Part shown: positions 43,836 to 55,771 of the stretch, in pieces | How positions within the stretch are numbered: the first letter of the stretch is position 1 | Layout of the letters: the number at the start of each line of letters is the position of its first letter | DNA from: Hirundichthys speculiger | Lineage: Eukaryota > Chordata > Actinopteri > Beloniformes > Exocoetidae | NCBI GenBank assembly: GCA_018398805.1 | Contig: JAGFBZ010002329.1 | Location: 62,001-126,000, forward strand | Direction: 5' to 3' | DNA: 64,000 bases | Made by a program: the position numbers and the translations under genes | Notes under the pieces: generated by a model | What the model saw: only the letters and a program-made list of their open reading frames with translations | What the model was told of the DNA's origin: nothing | Databases searched by the model: none

Positions 43836-44715
43836 TCAGGTTTTTGAAGCTCCAGTCAGGATGTGAGACTTTGCAACGGCAACTATTCAGAAGCAAGAAA
43901 TAAACGTAGCGTACACAGATGGCATAAAATAAACCCACTGTGGCTCGAAACTGATTTTCATGCCGTGCTGTTCAGGCTGACAGAACAAAGACACAGAGTT
44001 GTTTGAGTTAAAGCTGACTTGCTTATGGATAACTTCTATAAAACTGCATAAAGTCAGTGAAGTGGTCATCAAATAAATCCGCTCTGTCATGTTCAGGAAA
44101 GACAACACTCGGAGGGGAAGTGACTTGTAGAGGAGACTGCTCTGCGTTGCAGCCTCAGTTAATGAAAGCTATAATTATCACACTGCAAAATCAATACTCT
44201 CAATTCCCTTTAGAGAAGAGGATGGGGGGGGGGGGGGGGGGGGGGGAGTGCTGTTTTGGGGTGAGATTGTAATGAACCTTGGGTGCTGGCACTTCACAGC
44301 CAGAAAATAAGATTTATGCAACGGCTGTGTTCATAGCTGATTGGGTCTAATTGTCTCCCAGCTAAGCAAGAACCCATCCTGCTAAATGCACCAATGACTA
44401 AATTTAAATTCATTTATTGGCTGGCAGACGCACAGAATCTCTTCATTACGCTGCAGAGTTATAGATAGCGTTTTCGTGCATGGTGTGAGTTGAAAGAGTT
44501 GTGTTGCAGAAGTTTTGATTAGAGGATTTAACAGCTACTTGCCTGGGTTTTTTAACTCTCTTTTGTTTGACTAAACCGGACCATCACCCTAACTCATCCT
44601 TCTAAATTAAAACAATCTGATTACCAAATTCATTTGTAGAACGATTATAAAATGTTAATGATGGCTTGATTGGTGGTTCAACTATCTAATAAGGCTGTTA
44701 GCCTATTGATTCATT
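43836..44715. other. No gene recognised; 23-base G run
   Basis: A G run at 44224-44246. Short frames only; nothing identified. Confidence 0.4.
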
Positions 44716-44719
44716 TGAT

Positions 44720-44940
44720 CAGGTGCCACCGAGTCCATGTGGGTGCTATATGGGTTATAAGTGGGCTGTGTGGATAGAGAGTGGGCTTCGGCTTGAAATG
44801 GGCAAATAGGTTTCACTATTGTGGGTCCCAAATGGGAAGCCTATGTGGGCCAAATATATAGGTCCTAAAGGGATATAAATGGGCTAAGTGAACATGGGCT
44901 TCATATGGAGCCATGTTGGACTCCATACAGGTGAACACAG
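44720..44940 (+). repeat. Degenerate tggg-rich tandem repeat
   Basis: Repeated short pieces such as gtgggctgtgtgg, agtgggctt, atgggcaaat, atgtgggccaa and atgggcttcatatgg. It looks like an eroded minisatellite with a unit of roughly 10-20 bp; no clean period could be fixed by eye. Confidence 0.5.
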
Positions 44941-45139
44941 GCAGGGTCACCGAGGAACCTGCAGACAAACCATGTTGTTTGTGTCTGTAAGTACTTTTCG
45001 ATGATGCTCTATATCGTGATAATATCGTATTCGTGCTGTCATTTGTGAAAGATTCAACCTTCTATATGTCTATACACCTATTCAAAGACTATTGATGATT
45101 AGATGGTATTTACCGTTCCAAGTCCTCAGGGATGTTAAA

Positions 45140-45679
45140 CACTATATTGTCAAAAGTATTCGCTCACCTGCCTTGACTCACATATGAACTTTAGCTCCTC
45201 CCATTCCTAATCAATGTGACGTGGCTCCACCCTCTGCAGCTAGAACAGCTTCAACTCTTCTGGGAGGTCAAACACTGATGTTGGACCAGAAGGTCTGGTT
45301 CTCAGTCTCTGCTCTAATTCATCCCAAAGGTCTTCTATCAGGTTGAGGTCAGGACTCTGTGCAGGCCAGTCAAGTTCATCCACACCAGACTCTTCCATCC
45401 ATGTCTTTATGGACCTTGCTTTGTGCTCTGGTGCACAGTCATGTAGGAAGAGGAAGGGACCAGCTCCAAACTGGTCCCACAAAGTTGGGATCATGGAATT
45501 GTCCAAAATGTCTTGGTAGTTCCACGCTGGAATTCACTGAGCTCCTGAGAGAGACCTATTCTTTCACAGATGTTTCTAGAAACATTGATTAATTTTATAC
45601 ACCTGTGGACATGGAAGTGACTGGAACACCTGATTCCCATAATTTGGATGGGTGAACAAATACTTTTGGCAGTATAGTG
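45140..45679 (-). mobile_element. Tc1 element with internal deletion
   Basis: Left terminus CACTATATTGTCAAAAGTAT; right terminus the complement of CACTATACTGCCAAAAGTAT, followed by TA at 45680-45681. The left TA copy is altered (ttaaa). 540 bp. The C-terminal transposase coding region on the minus strand joins abruptly near 45518 to the other end of the element (ttccacgctggaattcactg), so most of the transposase is deleted. Confidence 0.85.
45240..45506 (-). pseudogene. Tc1 transposase, C-terminal DD34E remnant
   Basis: An 88-codon open stretch. FLHDCAPEHKARSIKTW carries the second catalytic Asp, and LDWPAQSPDLNLIEDLWDEL carries the catalytic Glu. Exactly 34 residues lie between that Asp and Glu, the DD34E signature of Tc1 transposases, which cut and rejoin DNA at TA sites. 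The first Asp, the paired DNA-binding helices and the nuclear localisation region are absent because of the internal deletion. The local protein sequence is well kept, suggesting a fairly young copy, but it cannot act as a transposase. Confidence 0.85.
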
Positions 45680-45681
45680 TA

Positions 45682-46117
45682 TATTGCTTTGGTTTTTTTT
45701 TTTTTGCCTTTTTGCAACACTGAACATGGAGCAGAAAACCAAGGACTAAGTTACAGCTTTCTGTGTTATTTTGCCACAAAATGTGATCTGACCTTCATCA
45801 AAGCTACAGTATTAATCAGTCTCAATGTGCAATTATCATTTGTTGTGTTTTTATCAAACGCACCCATGAAACATTCACAGTGCTGGAGCAGAAGGTAACT
45901 GAACCCCTACAAGAACTACTTACATAAAAACTAATGGGGTCACCATTTTGTACACCTGGAGTCTAATTAATGAGTATGGACGTGCGGTCTGGACCTACTT
46001 TAAATTATTTTAAAATACTTCATTATTTCAGATTGGCTAGTCACAGGAAGCATCTGCTGTTATGAACCATGCCTCGCCAACATGGGATCTCTGAACGGAT
46101 ATAATTTTCATATACCT
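45682..46117. other. No gene recognised
   Basis: Possibly a decayed transposon (tgaacccctacaagaactac, atgcctcgccaacatgggat), but I could not match enough of it to name a family. Confidence 0.3.
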
Positions 46118-46352
46118 GTGGGAGGCTGTTGCTCAGTTGGTAGAGCGGGTTGTCCAGTACCTGAAAGGTTGGCAGTTCGATCCTGGCTCCAACTGTCCAC
46201 ATGCCAAAGTGTCCTTGGGCAAGACACTGAACCCTAACTTGCCCCCAGTGGGTTGGCAGCACCTTGCATAGCAGCAATGTAGGCCAATGTAAGGCTTTGA
46301 GGGCACCTTGATGGTGTGGATAAAGTGGTATATAAGTGAGTCCATTTACCAT
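46118..46352 (+). mobile_element. tRNA-derived SINE (family A), copy 2
   Basis: A-box-like gctcagttggtagagc near 46131-46146; B-box-like gcagttcgatcctgg near 46171-46185. The body ctgtccacatgccaaagtgt then ccttgggcaagacactgaac ends gagtccatttaccat. Matches 3281-3560. Confidence 0.8.
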
Positions 46353-48271
46353 GCCTGAAAGGGGATCATTTCAGTTGGTTTAGTCCACAATTAGTCCACA
46401 ATTCAAGAAACTGTCTATGAACAGAGACAGTCTGGGACTGTGGCCACCGTTTCTGGGTGTCCAAGGGCACAACATAGAAACCTCATTGAGGTAAAGAAGA
46501 ACCCCACAGGTAACAACTGTGGGGTTGAAGACGTCACTGGGACAGGTATTAATACTCAAAATGGTATGAAAGATCACATATTATACAATTTTGAATGCGT
46601 AAAAAATCAAATCAAAAACTCTTGAATCTGAGACAAAATCTCCTCCTATTTCTCTGTGTGCTCCAGTGAGCACCATGTTTGGCCTTCCCATCTCCCACCG
46701 CTCCCCACTCACTCCGGTATTATCGGTTACCTTCCTAAACCAGCCAGACTCGTCACTGCCGGTTATGTGCCACAGGTCTGAACCTTAGAAAGTCAGGAAA
46801 AGTTGGAGCCTTTAACCGCCCAGGAGTTCGGTTAATTTACAACGTTTCCACCTCAAGCCGAACTTCTGGCTCGGCTTGTGAGGTGCCGTCAAGAAATTTT
46901 GAATACGCTATGCGTCTTGTCTTTGTCTTGGAGTGAGGTTTAAAAACTAAATGGGAGTAAACAGCAGCCTTACATCAAGTCAGTGGCACTGATGTGAAAG
47001 CACCGATCACATCTGCCGCCACACCTCTGAATATAACACATTATAATCTACGATAATTACTGCTGCTCACTGCAATTTAGGATGATAAATAACAGCTTTC
47101 ACAATGTTTAATCGACACTAAAGTTTCATAAAAACTATTAATCTGGGATTCCCGGCGGATCACGAGGATTTTATTTGGCAGGTTGTAAATGTAGCAGCGT
47201 CCAGCACTGACACATAATGTTGAAGTTTATTAACTCTTTTATTTCACAACACTATTACTCTCCTGTAATAACCGCATTCTTCAGGCCTTTGAGGTTTAAT
47301 TCTGTCTCTTCTTTCCTTAATTAAAGCATCTGGAAGTAAAACAACAACCTTTAGACACTTTCTAGTCTCATTATGTTACTGAAATGTAGAATAGAAAGGA
47401 ATATAACAGAGAATTAGTTTTATTGGTTGGTGGAGGATCTTCAGAAGGTCTTTTGCAATTGGTTTCTATTAACAAACGATCGGAGGGATCTTAAGGTTTT
47501 CCAGTCGAGTCGACCCGAGTCAAGGTGACTCGTAAGGTGGCAGCACTCACACTCATCCGGGGCTTTGCAGATCTGCGACCTCCTCCAGTTATTCCAGACC
47601 AAGTAAACAGTGTAGCCGTCAGTGTTGATCTTTTCCATGTGGAAATGACGGTAACACAGCCTGGAATTTCAGCATATCAATGTTCTCCCCAGTTTCGTCC
47701 TTCCTCTCATGCCAAATCACGCCACTCTAAGCTGGGTCACGTCAGCCGTGAAGGGATAGATGTGGAGCGTCTTTGCTTTGGAGCTATGCGACGTACACTC
47801 GGCAGCAACGCAGTAGCGCACCGCGGTTGTTTGACGGTAACAACTGTTTAAAATGAGCTACGTCACTTGTTTTGACTTGTTGCTTCCTTTACTGGAAGTG
47901 GTCGTGTCTGCAAAAGGCCTCAAATGCAACACGTTTCTGCCACCTGGCACCATTTCACGCTGCTCAGGTAGCCTCTGTTAGCCTGTTAGCCTCTGTTAGC
48001 CTCGGGCATTTCTGGCTTGTGAGAGTAACTGGGGAAAGACAGCGCTAACATGGGTAGAACAGCCAACTTGATGCTGAAACAGATGCAAAGCTGAGGTGTT
48101 TCTCTAAAGCTGTAGTGCTAATCACTGAAGACACCGTGATGCCCTGAAAGGAAGAGGAGAGAGGAGCGAGGATAGGGGGCGAAGGAAGGAAAGGGGGGAA
48201 TCAGAGGTGAGGCGAGCATCGATGTCCTGGTCTAGGGCAGCCATGGCAGCCATTTTGGATTTTTCTTTATG
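46353..48271. other. No gene recognised
   Basis: About 1.9 kb. Two short tandem pieces (tagtccacaat at 46382; gcctctgttagcct at 47971-48003). A 108-codon stretch at 47525-47851 has no recognised domain. 47815-47920 weakly repeats 33410-33505. Confidence 0.35.
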
Positions 48272-48565
48272 TGTCAAGTTGCCATCACTCTCCCTGTCTT
48301 TTTGTGTTACCTGTTTCCTGTTTTACTTTGAAAGGTCTGTCTTGTCTTCACTGTTTTCTGCTTTGCTTCCTTCCCTTTTGTAATCCTGATTGTCTGCACC
48401 TGCCTCTTGTTTGTCCCTCTGTGTATTAAAGTCTTGTCATCTTGTTTGGATTACTTTTGTGGATTTTTGATTTGCTTGGACTTTTGGTTTTTTGTTTTGT
48501 GAAATAAACTCTTTATTTTTTTACTCCTGCGCCTGGGTCCTCCATTTTGCCTCACAATCCTGACA
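48272..48565 (+). repeat. LTR-like repeat family L, copy 2
   Basis: Opens TGTCAAGTTGCC and closes CAATCCTGACA, so TGTCA/TGACA form a short inverted repeat as in LTRs. An AATAAA sits at about 48503. Another copy, reversed, is at 52792-53010; a third is split at 39215-40363. No 5-bp target duplication was visible. Confidence 0.45.
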
Positions 48566-48789
48566 ATAGAAGGAAGAGGTAACGGACAGAGAAGGGAAGA
48601 GGAATGGATAGGGACTGGGGCGCCGAAAAGGGGGGGTAAAGGATACAGATTATAGGGGCCCATGATTGAGGGGGGCCCAGAGAGGCCCCTAATGATGATC
48701 AAGAATAGCATCAACAAATTTGCCGCTGTGTTGGGGGGCCCGGTAAAGATTCTCTTCATGGGGCCCAAAATCCCTAGCGGTGCCCCTGG

Positions 48790-49590
48790 ATAGGGATGCA
48801 CGATAACTGTTTTTTAAAACCGGTAAGGCCGATAACCGATAACACACACATATACCTAAGATCATTACATCAATACTATGAACAAAATCAAAAATAGTTT
48901 TGGCTCTTTAAATGAACAGATATTTATTTTTTCCAATTAAAAACTATTGGCAAGCCTCTCAAACATTTTCATAAAGTTATCAAACAAACCTATTTGATAT
49001 CTCACATCAACTTAAATAAGGTTCATTACTGACTGATATAAAAAATAAAGGCTCTGATGAAACTGATGAAAATACATGCATCAAAATTACAAACTCAAAA
49101 AAGGATTTACATTTAAATAATTTTGGCTTGTGGTTCCATTTAAATTAATACCTTTCAATTAAAGTAAATGAGGTTCAGTAGTTTTTTTTTTTAATCACAT
49201 GAACGCTTGAAGTGAGAGAGATGAGGGAGAGGAGAGGGGAGGGGTGGAGGGACTTGCTGCTGGCTTGCTCACGTTAGCATTAGCTCACGTTAGCGCGATT
49301 TTCAAAACTCCATGGAAGCAATGGCTATGTTTCAGGTGGCTGATCAGGTTTTACGTATTAAAGCTTGTGCTTCCCTCCTCGTGGAATTCACTTGGAGGAT
49401 TTGTCACAAATAACCAAACTATCTTCTTCTCAAACTTCAACAAAGTTCCATGCAATCGCCGCCATGTTTGTTTTCATCAGCACGCTGTGCTGTATGCTGC
49501 ATTCAAGGAGTAACGTAAATTCCCATGTTCCCTCGTTTGCTAGTCCTTCTTTTAGTCGTTTTTCTTTTTTTTTGCAACTGTTTGCCATCT
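48790..49590 (-). mobile_element. BED-type hAT element, copy 3
   Basis: The reverse complement of the right part of 41730-43356, starting at terminus tagggatgcacgataactg (48793). It runs through the region of the BED finger (near 49316-49480) and stops at about 49590, missing the outer left end. The finger frame holds a stop and a C-to-S change, so it is dead. Confidence 0.7.
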
Positions 49591-49591
49591 A

Positions 49592-50900
49592 TAATTGATT
49601 GGGGACAGATTTTCTAACCAGCCTAAATAGTTTTTTAGGGTTGTGGGAGGACGCAGGAGCATCAATTAAAACCCTCATAAACTTGAGGAGAACATGAGCA
49701 GAACATGGACATGGAGGTGTTTCTGTGATGCTGCAGTGCAGAGAAACTAACTTCCTATTTAAACACCATTATTAAAACAACACGTATTAGTAAAGAAGAA
49801 ATAAGAGCCGGCGACAAACCTGAGTAAACACGTAGCTTCCAAACCACGTAGATCTCTGCTGGGTGTGGTGTTGCTGATAAGGGAGGGCCGTGAACGCCTG
49901 TAACGCCCACATGGTAAATAAATATTTCCCTTTTGTTTAGCTAACACACCCAGACAGAGTTAAAGCAAACAGTGAAATCCAGTAGGATGTGAAATGCGTC
50001 TTACACAATTCCTGTAATATGATTAACCAGATATACAAGAACGGACCATGTAATAAAATAGATACAGTATATAACACAGCCATGTTTACGGAATCATATT
50101 CCCATTAAATTAAAACAATGATCTGTGGAAACATTTTCCTGAAAACCTTTAGATTTATTAAAGAACTTGAAACGTCAAACATGAAACGGCGACAGACTGA
50201 TCTGTCAAAATCTCCTCTTTACACAAACCAGGAGAGTCTGCAGGTGTGGATAAAAGATCATTCCTGTTGTATATCACAGTAAACACATTCACCGAGACCC
50301 CCGTAACACAGATTTCACACTTCATTATGATTTCTTATGCAAGAGGAAAGGGAATCAGATAACCCCGCTTCTGAAACCAGGCTCAGTAAATGAGCCAATC
50401 TGTGGGCGTCACAGACTTTTAAGCTGCGGATAAAACTGTTTATTTAAGGCCGCGTCAAATTAGCGAACGCCGCTTTGGCAGTGGATGTGCATCATCGCAC
50501 GAGATGCTAATCTGTCAGCGCGCTGAAAAACGAGCCACCTCATGCACACTCAGCTCTGAGGAGACGCTTTCGGAGAGGCTCAGGCTTATACGCAAACGGC
50601 CCGACGGGCCCGCGGCGCCGTATTTTCACATGCTATGTTTGGATATTTGCTATTTGTGGATACGGAGAAGTGCTCGATCACAGGCAGCTTACTGACCCGT
50701 GAGCCTCAGGGCGTTTAAGTTCTGCAGCCCGGCGACCCTGATTCTAAGGATTGTTGGTCTGGTTCCTCCGAATTTGTCTTTGTGGATCCGTTAGAACCGA
50801 TAAGAGAAACAAAGGCCAGTAGCGGGCCGTTATATGACAACAGACATAGAGAACGATGAGTAGCGGCGTAGGAACTTGTTGGTTGTTGCAGTATAAACTT
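49592..50900. other. No gene recognised
   Basis: 1.3 kb of unique-looking DNA, CpG-richer at 50450-50640. Short frames only. Conserved non-coding function would need an alignment to judge. Confidence 0.35.
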
Positions 50901-50909
50901 GTTCCTGTA

Positions 50910-50985
50910 CGAGTCGTCACCTGAAGCCCACCTGCCCCGCTGCGACTGGCTCGGTACGTTCTGTACCGGTTCAAATGGCTTTAAA
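50910..50985 (-). repeat. Dispersed repeat family S, copy 2
   Basis: Reverse-complement relative of 24590-24665 through tgccccgctgcgactgg and ggtacgttctgtaccgg. Confidence 0.4.
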
Positions 50986-51043
50986 CGGGCGGGCACCAGA
51001 CATGAGGGTACGACCGGTTTGCTAGCCTGAATCAAAGCCAGAG

Positions 51044-51366
51044 GTAAAGAAAATTGCAGTTCCTCAACTGGCCACTAGGGGCCGGCTCCAAAGTCAATCT
51101 CCACTGTCAAAATGGTGGACGCCAGCTGAACGACCACGAGCTCACCCGCTTCTACCGCCTACGAGCGTCGTGGACCTGTTACCTGTTGCTCGGCCACCCG
51201 GGCTGCTAGCCTAGCTCAACCCTGACCTGTCCACCCACAGGGCGAGGCTGTCCATGGGCACCCGAGCTCCCACCAAGGTGTAGGAGAAAGACGCAGCAAA
51301 GTCTTCAGAAGACCTTTGAGGTGATGTCACAGGGGGCTTGTCCAGTTCTTTTCATACATTCTATGG
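51044..51366 (+). repeat. Dispersed fish repeat (family X type), most complete copy
   Basis: Starts gaaaattgcagttcctcaac then tggccactaggggccggctc, and ends gatgtcacagggggcttgtc with cattctatgg. The starting block recurs at 35793-35845 and the ending block at 481-530. I recognise this as a very common teleost repeat but cannot name it. Confidence 0.6.
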
Positions 51367-52655
51367 TACCAGAACCATTTCACGACACATTATTTGCATT
51401 TTTGTTGTTGTTGTTTGTTTGACTGCGCTTTTTCTGTTTTAAATGTGGCACATAAGCAGCTTGTGTGCATGTGTATCAGCGCACGAATCAAACAAAGGTG
51501 AGCCACATCACTGGAGATTAACGAGGACTGACGGAAAGTACCGGCTTAAAGGTATTTGCGCCGCTGTCACGTCAGTGTTGTGCTTGAAGCTTATTGCGGT
51601 ATTATTGCCTATTAATCCTCTTTTAAGAAATAAAAAAAAAATAAAGACAGATTTTGTGTTTCCTTCACTGGGGACTTCTGCTCTTGCGCCACTTGAACTT
51701 TGGAGGGTTTAGCTCCGGGACACGGCCCGGGAATTAACGCCAGGTTTAGCGTGGAGCGAGATGTGCGGAAGGGACCTTTGAAAATAATCCTGGTGCTGGA
51801 GCGGAGTATGAAATTGAGATTACGGCGCGGCGCCAGGCTTGTGCGTTTGCTTGCGCGGTCATGCACGTCCGAGTGTCCTCGTGTGGGAGGGGGCACCTTT
51901 ACGGATGCTGCGCGTGGCGATAAAGCTAACGAAACGGTCGCAGGTGGAGGCAGGTGGAGGCTTAGATGTTTGGCGGCTGTCCTTCTTTGACCTGGTGATA
52001 AGCTCTGTATCGCCCTGAACTGGTAAAACGTTATATAATCCTTCAAACTGCTGTGGGGGAAATTTACTTTTATTTCAACGTGTCCACATCTGATGGAAAT
52101 GGGATTAAATTTGTGTTTTTCGTGAGTGTTTGCAAGAAATCCTCGCTGCATAACTGCTGAACCGACATAAAGTTGCTCACACCACCGTCTGCTGTAATGG
52201 AAAAACACAGTCATTTCTAAATGAAAGTTCACCATCTTTCGCTACTAAGATGCTTTTTTCTTTCTTTTCTGCACAAAATGAAAGGCGCTTCCTCTTCGAC
52301 TGGACACGGCGGGACAGACGGAGTTGGAAGTACACATACAAAATTAAAATAATCTTGGTTTGTCTGTAAGGTCTCGATCTACACTTTCACTGTTTCTTGA
52401 GTCTTGTCACAGGCTTTTTTTTTTTAATTATTGTTATTTTTTTGGACTCCCATGGTAACATTGATGCTATTTTGCTGCAAACACATATTCCACTAAACTC
52501 AAAATTGCTTTTATTTACATCATTTGGATCCATTTGGTTTACACTCCATACTATCTGATAATAGGTTTAACTCCTTTAGGTTTTGGTTTGGACTTCGGGC
52601 CACTGCAACATCTTCATCATTTTATTTTATTTTATCTATTTATTTTAGCCATCCA
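51367..52655. other. No gene recognised; longest non-repeat open stretch on minus strand
   Basis: The minus strand 51612-52235 is open for 207 codons. It has no recognisable domain, signal peptide or membrane segment, and its C-terminus is Phe-rich from a poly-A run. The composition is GC-rich and CpG-rich over 51710-51960, which lowers stop density. Probably chance. Confidence 0.35.
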
Positions 52656-52659
52656 GGTG

Positions 52660-52790
52660 CAGATTCTTGGGATCACTGTCCTGATGACCCGACTTCAAAC
52701 AGCCCCAGACCATCACCCCTCCACCTCCGTGCTCAGCAGCTGTTGGGTCGTTCTGTGCCTTCATGCTTCACGTCTTGGTTCAGATGCAAA
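52660..52790 (-). mobile_element. Tc1 element fragment
   Basis: The block ccccagaccatcacccctcc then acctccgtgct resembles the reversed coding region of fish Tc1 elements. It sits on the same side as the Tc1 terminus at 53075-53167, with repeat L between them. Weak on its own. Confidence 0.35.
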
Positions 52791-52791
52791 C

Positions 52792-53010
52792 TGTCGTGGT
52801 TTGCAGTGAGGATGAAGGACCCAAGAGCAGGAGGTCTCAAAAAAACAAAAGGTTTATTAACAAAAACACAAAATCCAAAAACACCAAAACTACAAACTTA
52901 CTTAGTCCAGGGAGACGACGAAGGGAGAAACATACAGGACTGCAAACGTAAAACACGACTAACGCACCCACGCAGACAAGAGGGACGACAAGATTTAAAC
53001 CATGGAAAAT
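52792..53010 (-). repeat. LTR-like repeat family L, copy 3
   Basis: Opens TGTCGTGGTTTGCAGTGAGG then gatgaaggacccaagagcag, followed by a tttattaacaaaaacac block. This is the reverse of the 3' part of 48272-48565. Confidence 0.5.
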
Positions 53011-53074
53011 GGTAAGATATCAGCTCTTAAATAAAACTCTTATGAGCAATCTTTGTGGTTATCGTTATGTTTGT

Positions 53075-53167
53075 CCAAACAAATGTACCTTTAGTTGTAC
53101 CAGGCATTAAAATGAACAAGAAACTGAAGAAAACAAGGGTGGTCTAATAATTTTTTCCATGACTGTA
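53075..53167 (+). mobile_element. Tc1 right terminus
   Basis: gaaaacaagggtggtctaat followed by aattttttccatgactgta is the terminus of a common fish Tc1 family. It abuts the AT-rich MITE at 53167. Confidence 0.6.
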
Positions 53168-53518
53168 TATCGGTATTCATCTTACAATATATTTACATCA
53201 TTTTCCGAAAGATTTTAAAGGGACAAAGTGATTTTGGTGACATCTTGTGAGTGTTCCAATGACTTTGTTTGAATTAATTGAACTTAAAGCATCAATTACA
53301 CATTATATGTCTGACAGGCAGCTTGTAAATGTTGGACAAAATGAATAAAAGATTTGTTGAGAAAAATTGTTTAATTTATTTAAACAGTGCAAATTGTTGC
53401 TTGCAAGCTTTTAAAGGTGGGACACGGGGGTTTTGAAAGAAGCTTAGAATATCGATACCCACGGCTGAAAAATCAATATCGATATGTATTGCAGAATCGA
53501 TAAAATCACTCAGCTCTA
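53167..53518 (+). mobile_element. AT-rich MITE with GATAC repeats, left-truncated copy
   Basis: Collinear with 29820-30115 and with the reverse of 38716-39110. The right end is tcgataaaatcactcagctc then ta. The left terminus with cgata units is gone, replaced by the Tc1 end. Confidence 0.7.
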
Positions 53519-54680
53519 CTGAGGACCAAACTGTTTTTACGTCCTGACGTGTAAAAGCTCAGAATCATCACTCTTTTCCACACGACTGTATAAAGGTGAG
53601 TGTTCACACTGGTTTCCCCTCCGTCGTGTCCCGTCGATGTGCAGAGCAACTGGGCCTGAAATCCTGTCATCTGCACCCACTGGAAGAGGACAGAATTAGC
53701 TCTTCAGCCCGTGACGTGCTTCGTTGTCGTCACCCTCCTGCACCGCCACACACATGCAGCCTGTCAGCGGAGCGTTACACCGTGTATTTTTATTTTATTT
53801 TATTTTTTTACGACAAAACATACGTATCAGTTTACGGGTCATCGTCCGTCAGCTGATGATGTGCTGGGTGTGATGTTTCGTCAGCTGCAGGGACAATCTG
53901 GTCGATGGGAAACATGTAAAATGATCGTGATCGACTTGACGCCAGATGAGTTTCTGCGGACGCGGACTTGCAACGCGATTGTAAGGAGGGTTTTCCAGAT
54001 TAGTCATGCCGGATTGACAAACGTGTTCATTTGGTTTAGGGAGAATGAAAGCCAGCCAAAGTCTGGACGTCGACCTGTAGCGACACTAGTGACTGAATCT
54101 GTCCTGGAAACATTATTCTGTTGATATTTTAGATTGTTTTTGTCATTTTTAGCGAAGCTCGGCTGGAGCTCTAGGAGTTCTCATTTCATTTAAATTAGCA
54201 TAATTAACACGAGTAAAGCTGAGTAACTTGAAGCAACCTTGTTAACTTGGAAATGTTCCATCTGACTGTCAGGCCTGTTCGTTCCACCCATTTACCCATT
54301 TTTTTTGGATCACCAGGGCGGTGCAGTGGGTGTCACTTCCTGCGCTGCGTCTTCCTAAAAAAATCTGGCTTCAAAGCTGCTTTTCAGAAACCTGTGGGTG
54401 GCGTCACACCCGGTTCTCTTTATACCGTTCATGATGTCATCCTGTAACTTTATCAATGAATGCAGCTTCTTCTGTCATATTAGACCAGTGTTGCGCTTAC
54501 TGTACCACTGGTGGTTCGTGAGCGCCCTCTGGTGGCACGCGGGGGAACGTTATGACTTTCCACATTTTTTTCCACAATTTAACTTTTTAAAAAAATGAAA
54601 ACATACTATAAATTATGAATACAACATTTCAAACGAAATGTGTAGCTTAAGATAATTAAAATTGTGTCTTTTAAAAAAAT
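53519..54680. other. No gene recognised
   Basis: 1.2 kb. A 137-codon open stretch at 53711-54124 overlaps another of 86 codons in a different frame; neither has a recognised domain. T-rich pieces near 53790-53810. Confidence 0.35.
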
Positions 54681-54911
54681 TAGGGCTGGGCAATGATTAA
54701 AAATTTTAATCCCGATTAATCGCACGATTTCCCTGATTAATCACGATTAATCGCATTGTATACGGAAAATCAAATAATGACGTTTTAGCTTTTCCACAGG
54801 TTTACCTGCCAATTCTGTGAGCAACATGCGTTAACGCGCAATAAAATAAATGTCGCCGTTAATAAATTAATGAGTTAACGCGATAATGACGCGTTAACTT
54901 GCCCAGCCCTA
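54681..54911. mobile_element. Short MITE with tagggctgggcaa ends
   Basis: 231 bp. Left tagggctgggcaatgattaa, right the complement of tagggctgggcaagttaacg. Arms carry taatcacgattaatcgc and gttaacgcg motifs. A-rich flanks hide the target duplication. This is the internally deleted form of 61686-62764. Confidence 0.8.
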
Positions 54912-55515
54912 AAAAAAAATATTTGCTGCATATTCAGTTGCAGTGCAGATGTAACAACATTTGAGTGTATTTATTTTGCTCTGTATGAGAGTAGGAGTAT
55001 GTGAGAACTGTTGGACAGAGTTGTAAATGTCTGATTCAGTAAAGTAACAATAAATAACCACAATAAGGAATAATGTGTGTTTAAAGCTAATTGAGAAGGC
55101 ATATATGGATATATTTTAAAATTGGTCATCATGGTGGTAGTGTTATAACATAAAGTGGTATAACACTTTATTGTGAGGCAGAGATAGTTGTTAGAAGTCA
55201 GTAGGTGTCCACGGCACAACTACAGAGGTGTGTTGAGAGACGAGCGTACTTGTTGTTTTTTAATATAAAGATATCAACTAAGAATCCCCACATATTGCGT
55301 CTCTAAAGCCCGTCTTCCACAGATCAGTTGCAGCGTTATGACGGAGCTCTCTCAGCATCTGGGTTTGTGAAGTAGTCAGGTGAAGGATAATGAAAATAAC
55401 CGCTGTTACATTTTTGCAGGATCAGCCACGGCTACGTCTGCAGAACACACGGGCGCCCGGATCTTCAGACGGCCTCATCTCGACCTCGCACAAAATGATT
55501 TTACAAGCCATTTGA
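54912..55515. other. No gene recognised
   Basis: AT-rich with a minus-strand 82-codon stretch (54971-55219) of no recognised family. Confidence 0.4.
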
Positions 55516-55771
55516 TAGTGGGGCAGATAACTGCAAACGTCAGAAGAATTGTTCATTTTGTCATACAAGCACCAAAGTTGGCCTGTGTATCCACCATAGG
55601 ATGCTTATTCATAAAAAAAACGTTAGCCACGTGAATTTTGAAAATGGCCGCCATTTTGAATTTTCGAGCGGCTAACGTTTTTTCTTAAATCACTGGCCTA
55701 TAAGTAATGTGCATGCCAAATTTGGTGCTTGTATGACAATTTGAATGATTTTTCAGCTATCTGCTCCACTA
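55516..55771. mobile_element. Fold-back MITE around a gttagcc-gccattttg core
   Basis: Outer ends tagtggggcagataactg and the complement of tagtggagcagatagctg. Inner arms gtcatacaagcaccaaa and tttggtgcttgtatgac. Innermost arms aacgttagcc and ggctaacgtt surround aaaatggccgccattttg. Nearly the whole 256 bp can fold. Flanking TGA may be a target duplication. Confidence 0.7.

Noticed and set aside
45682..46620. A further Tc1 element around the second SINE A copy
   Set aside because: A few blocks look transposon-like, but I could not find ends or a catalytic motif.
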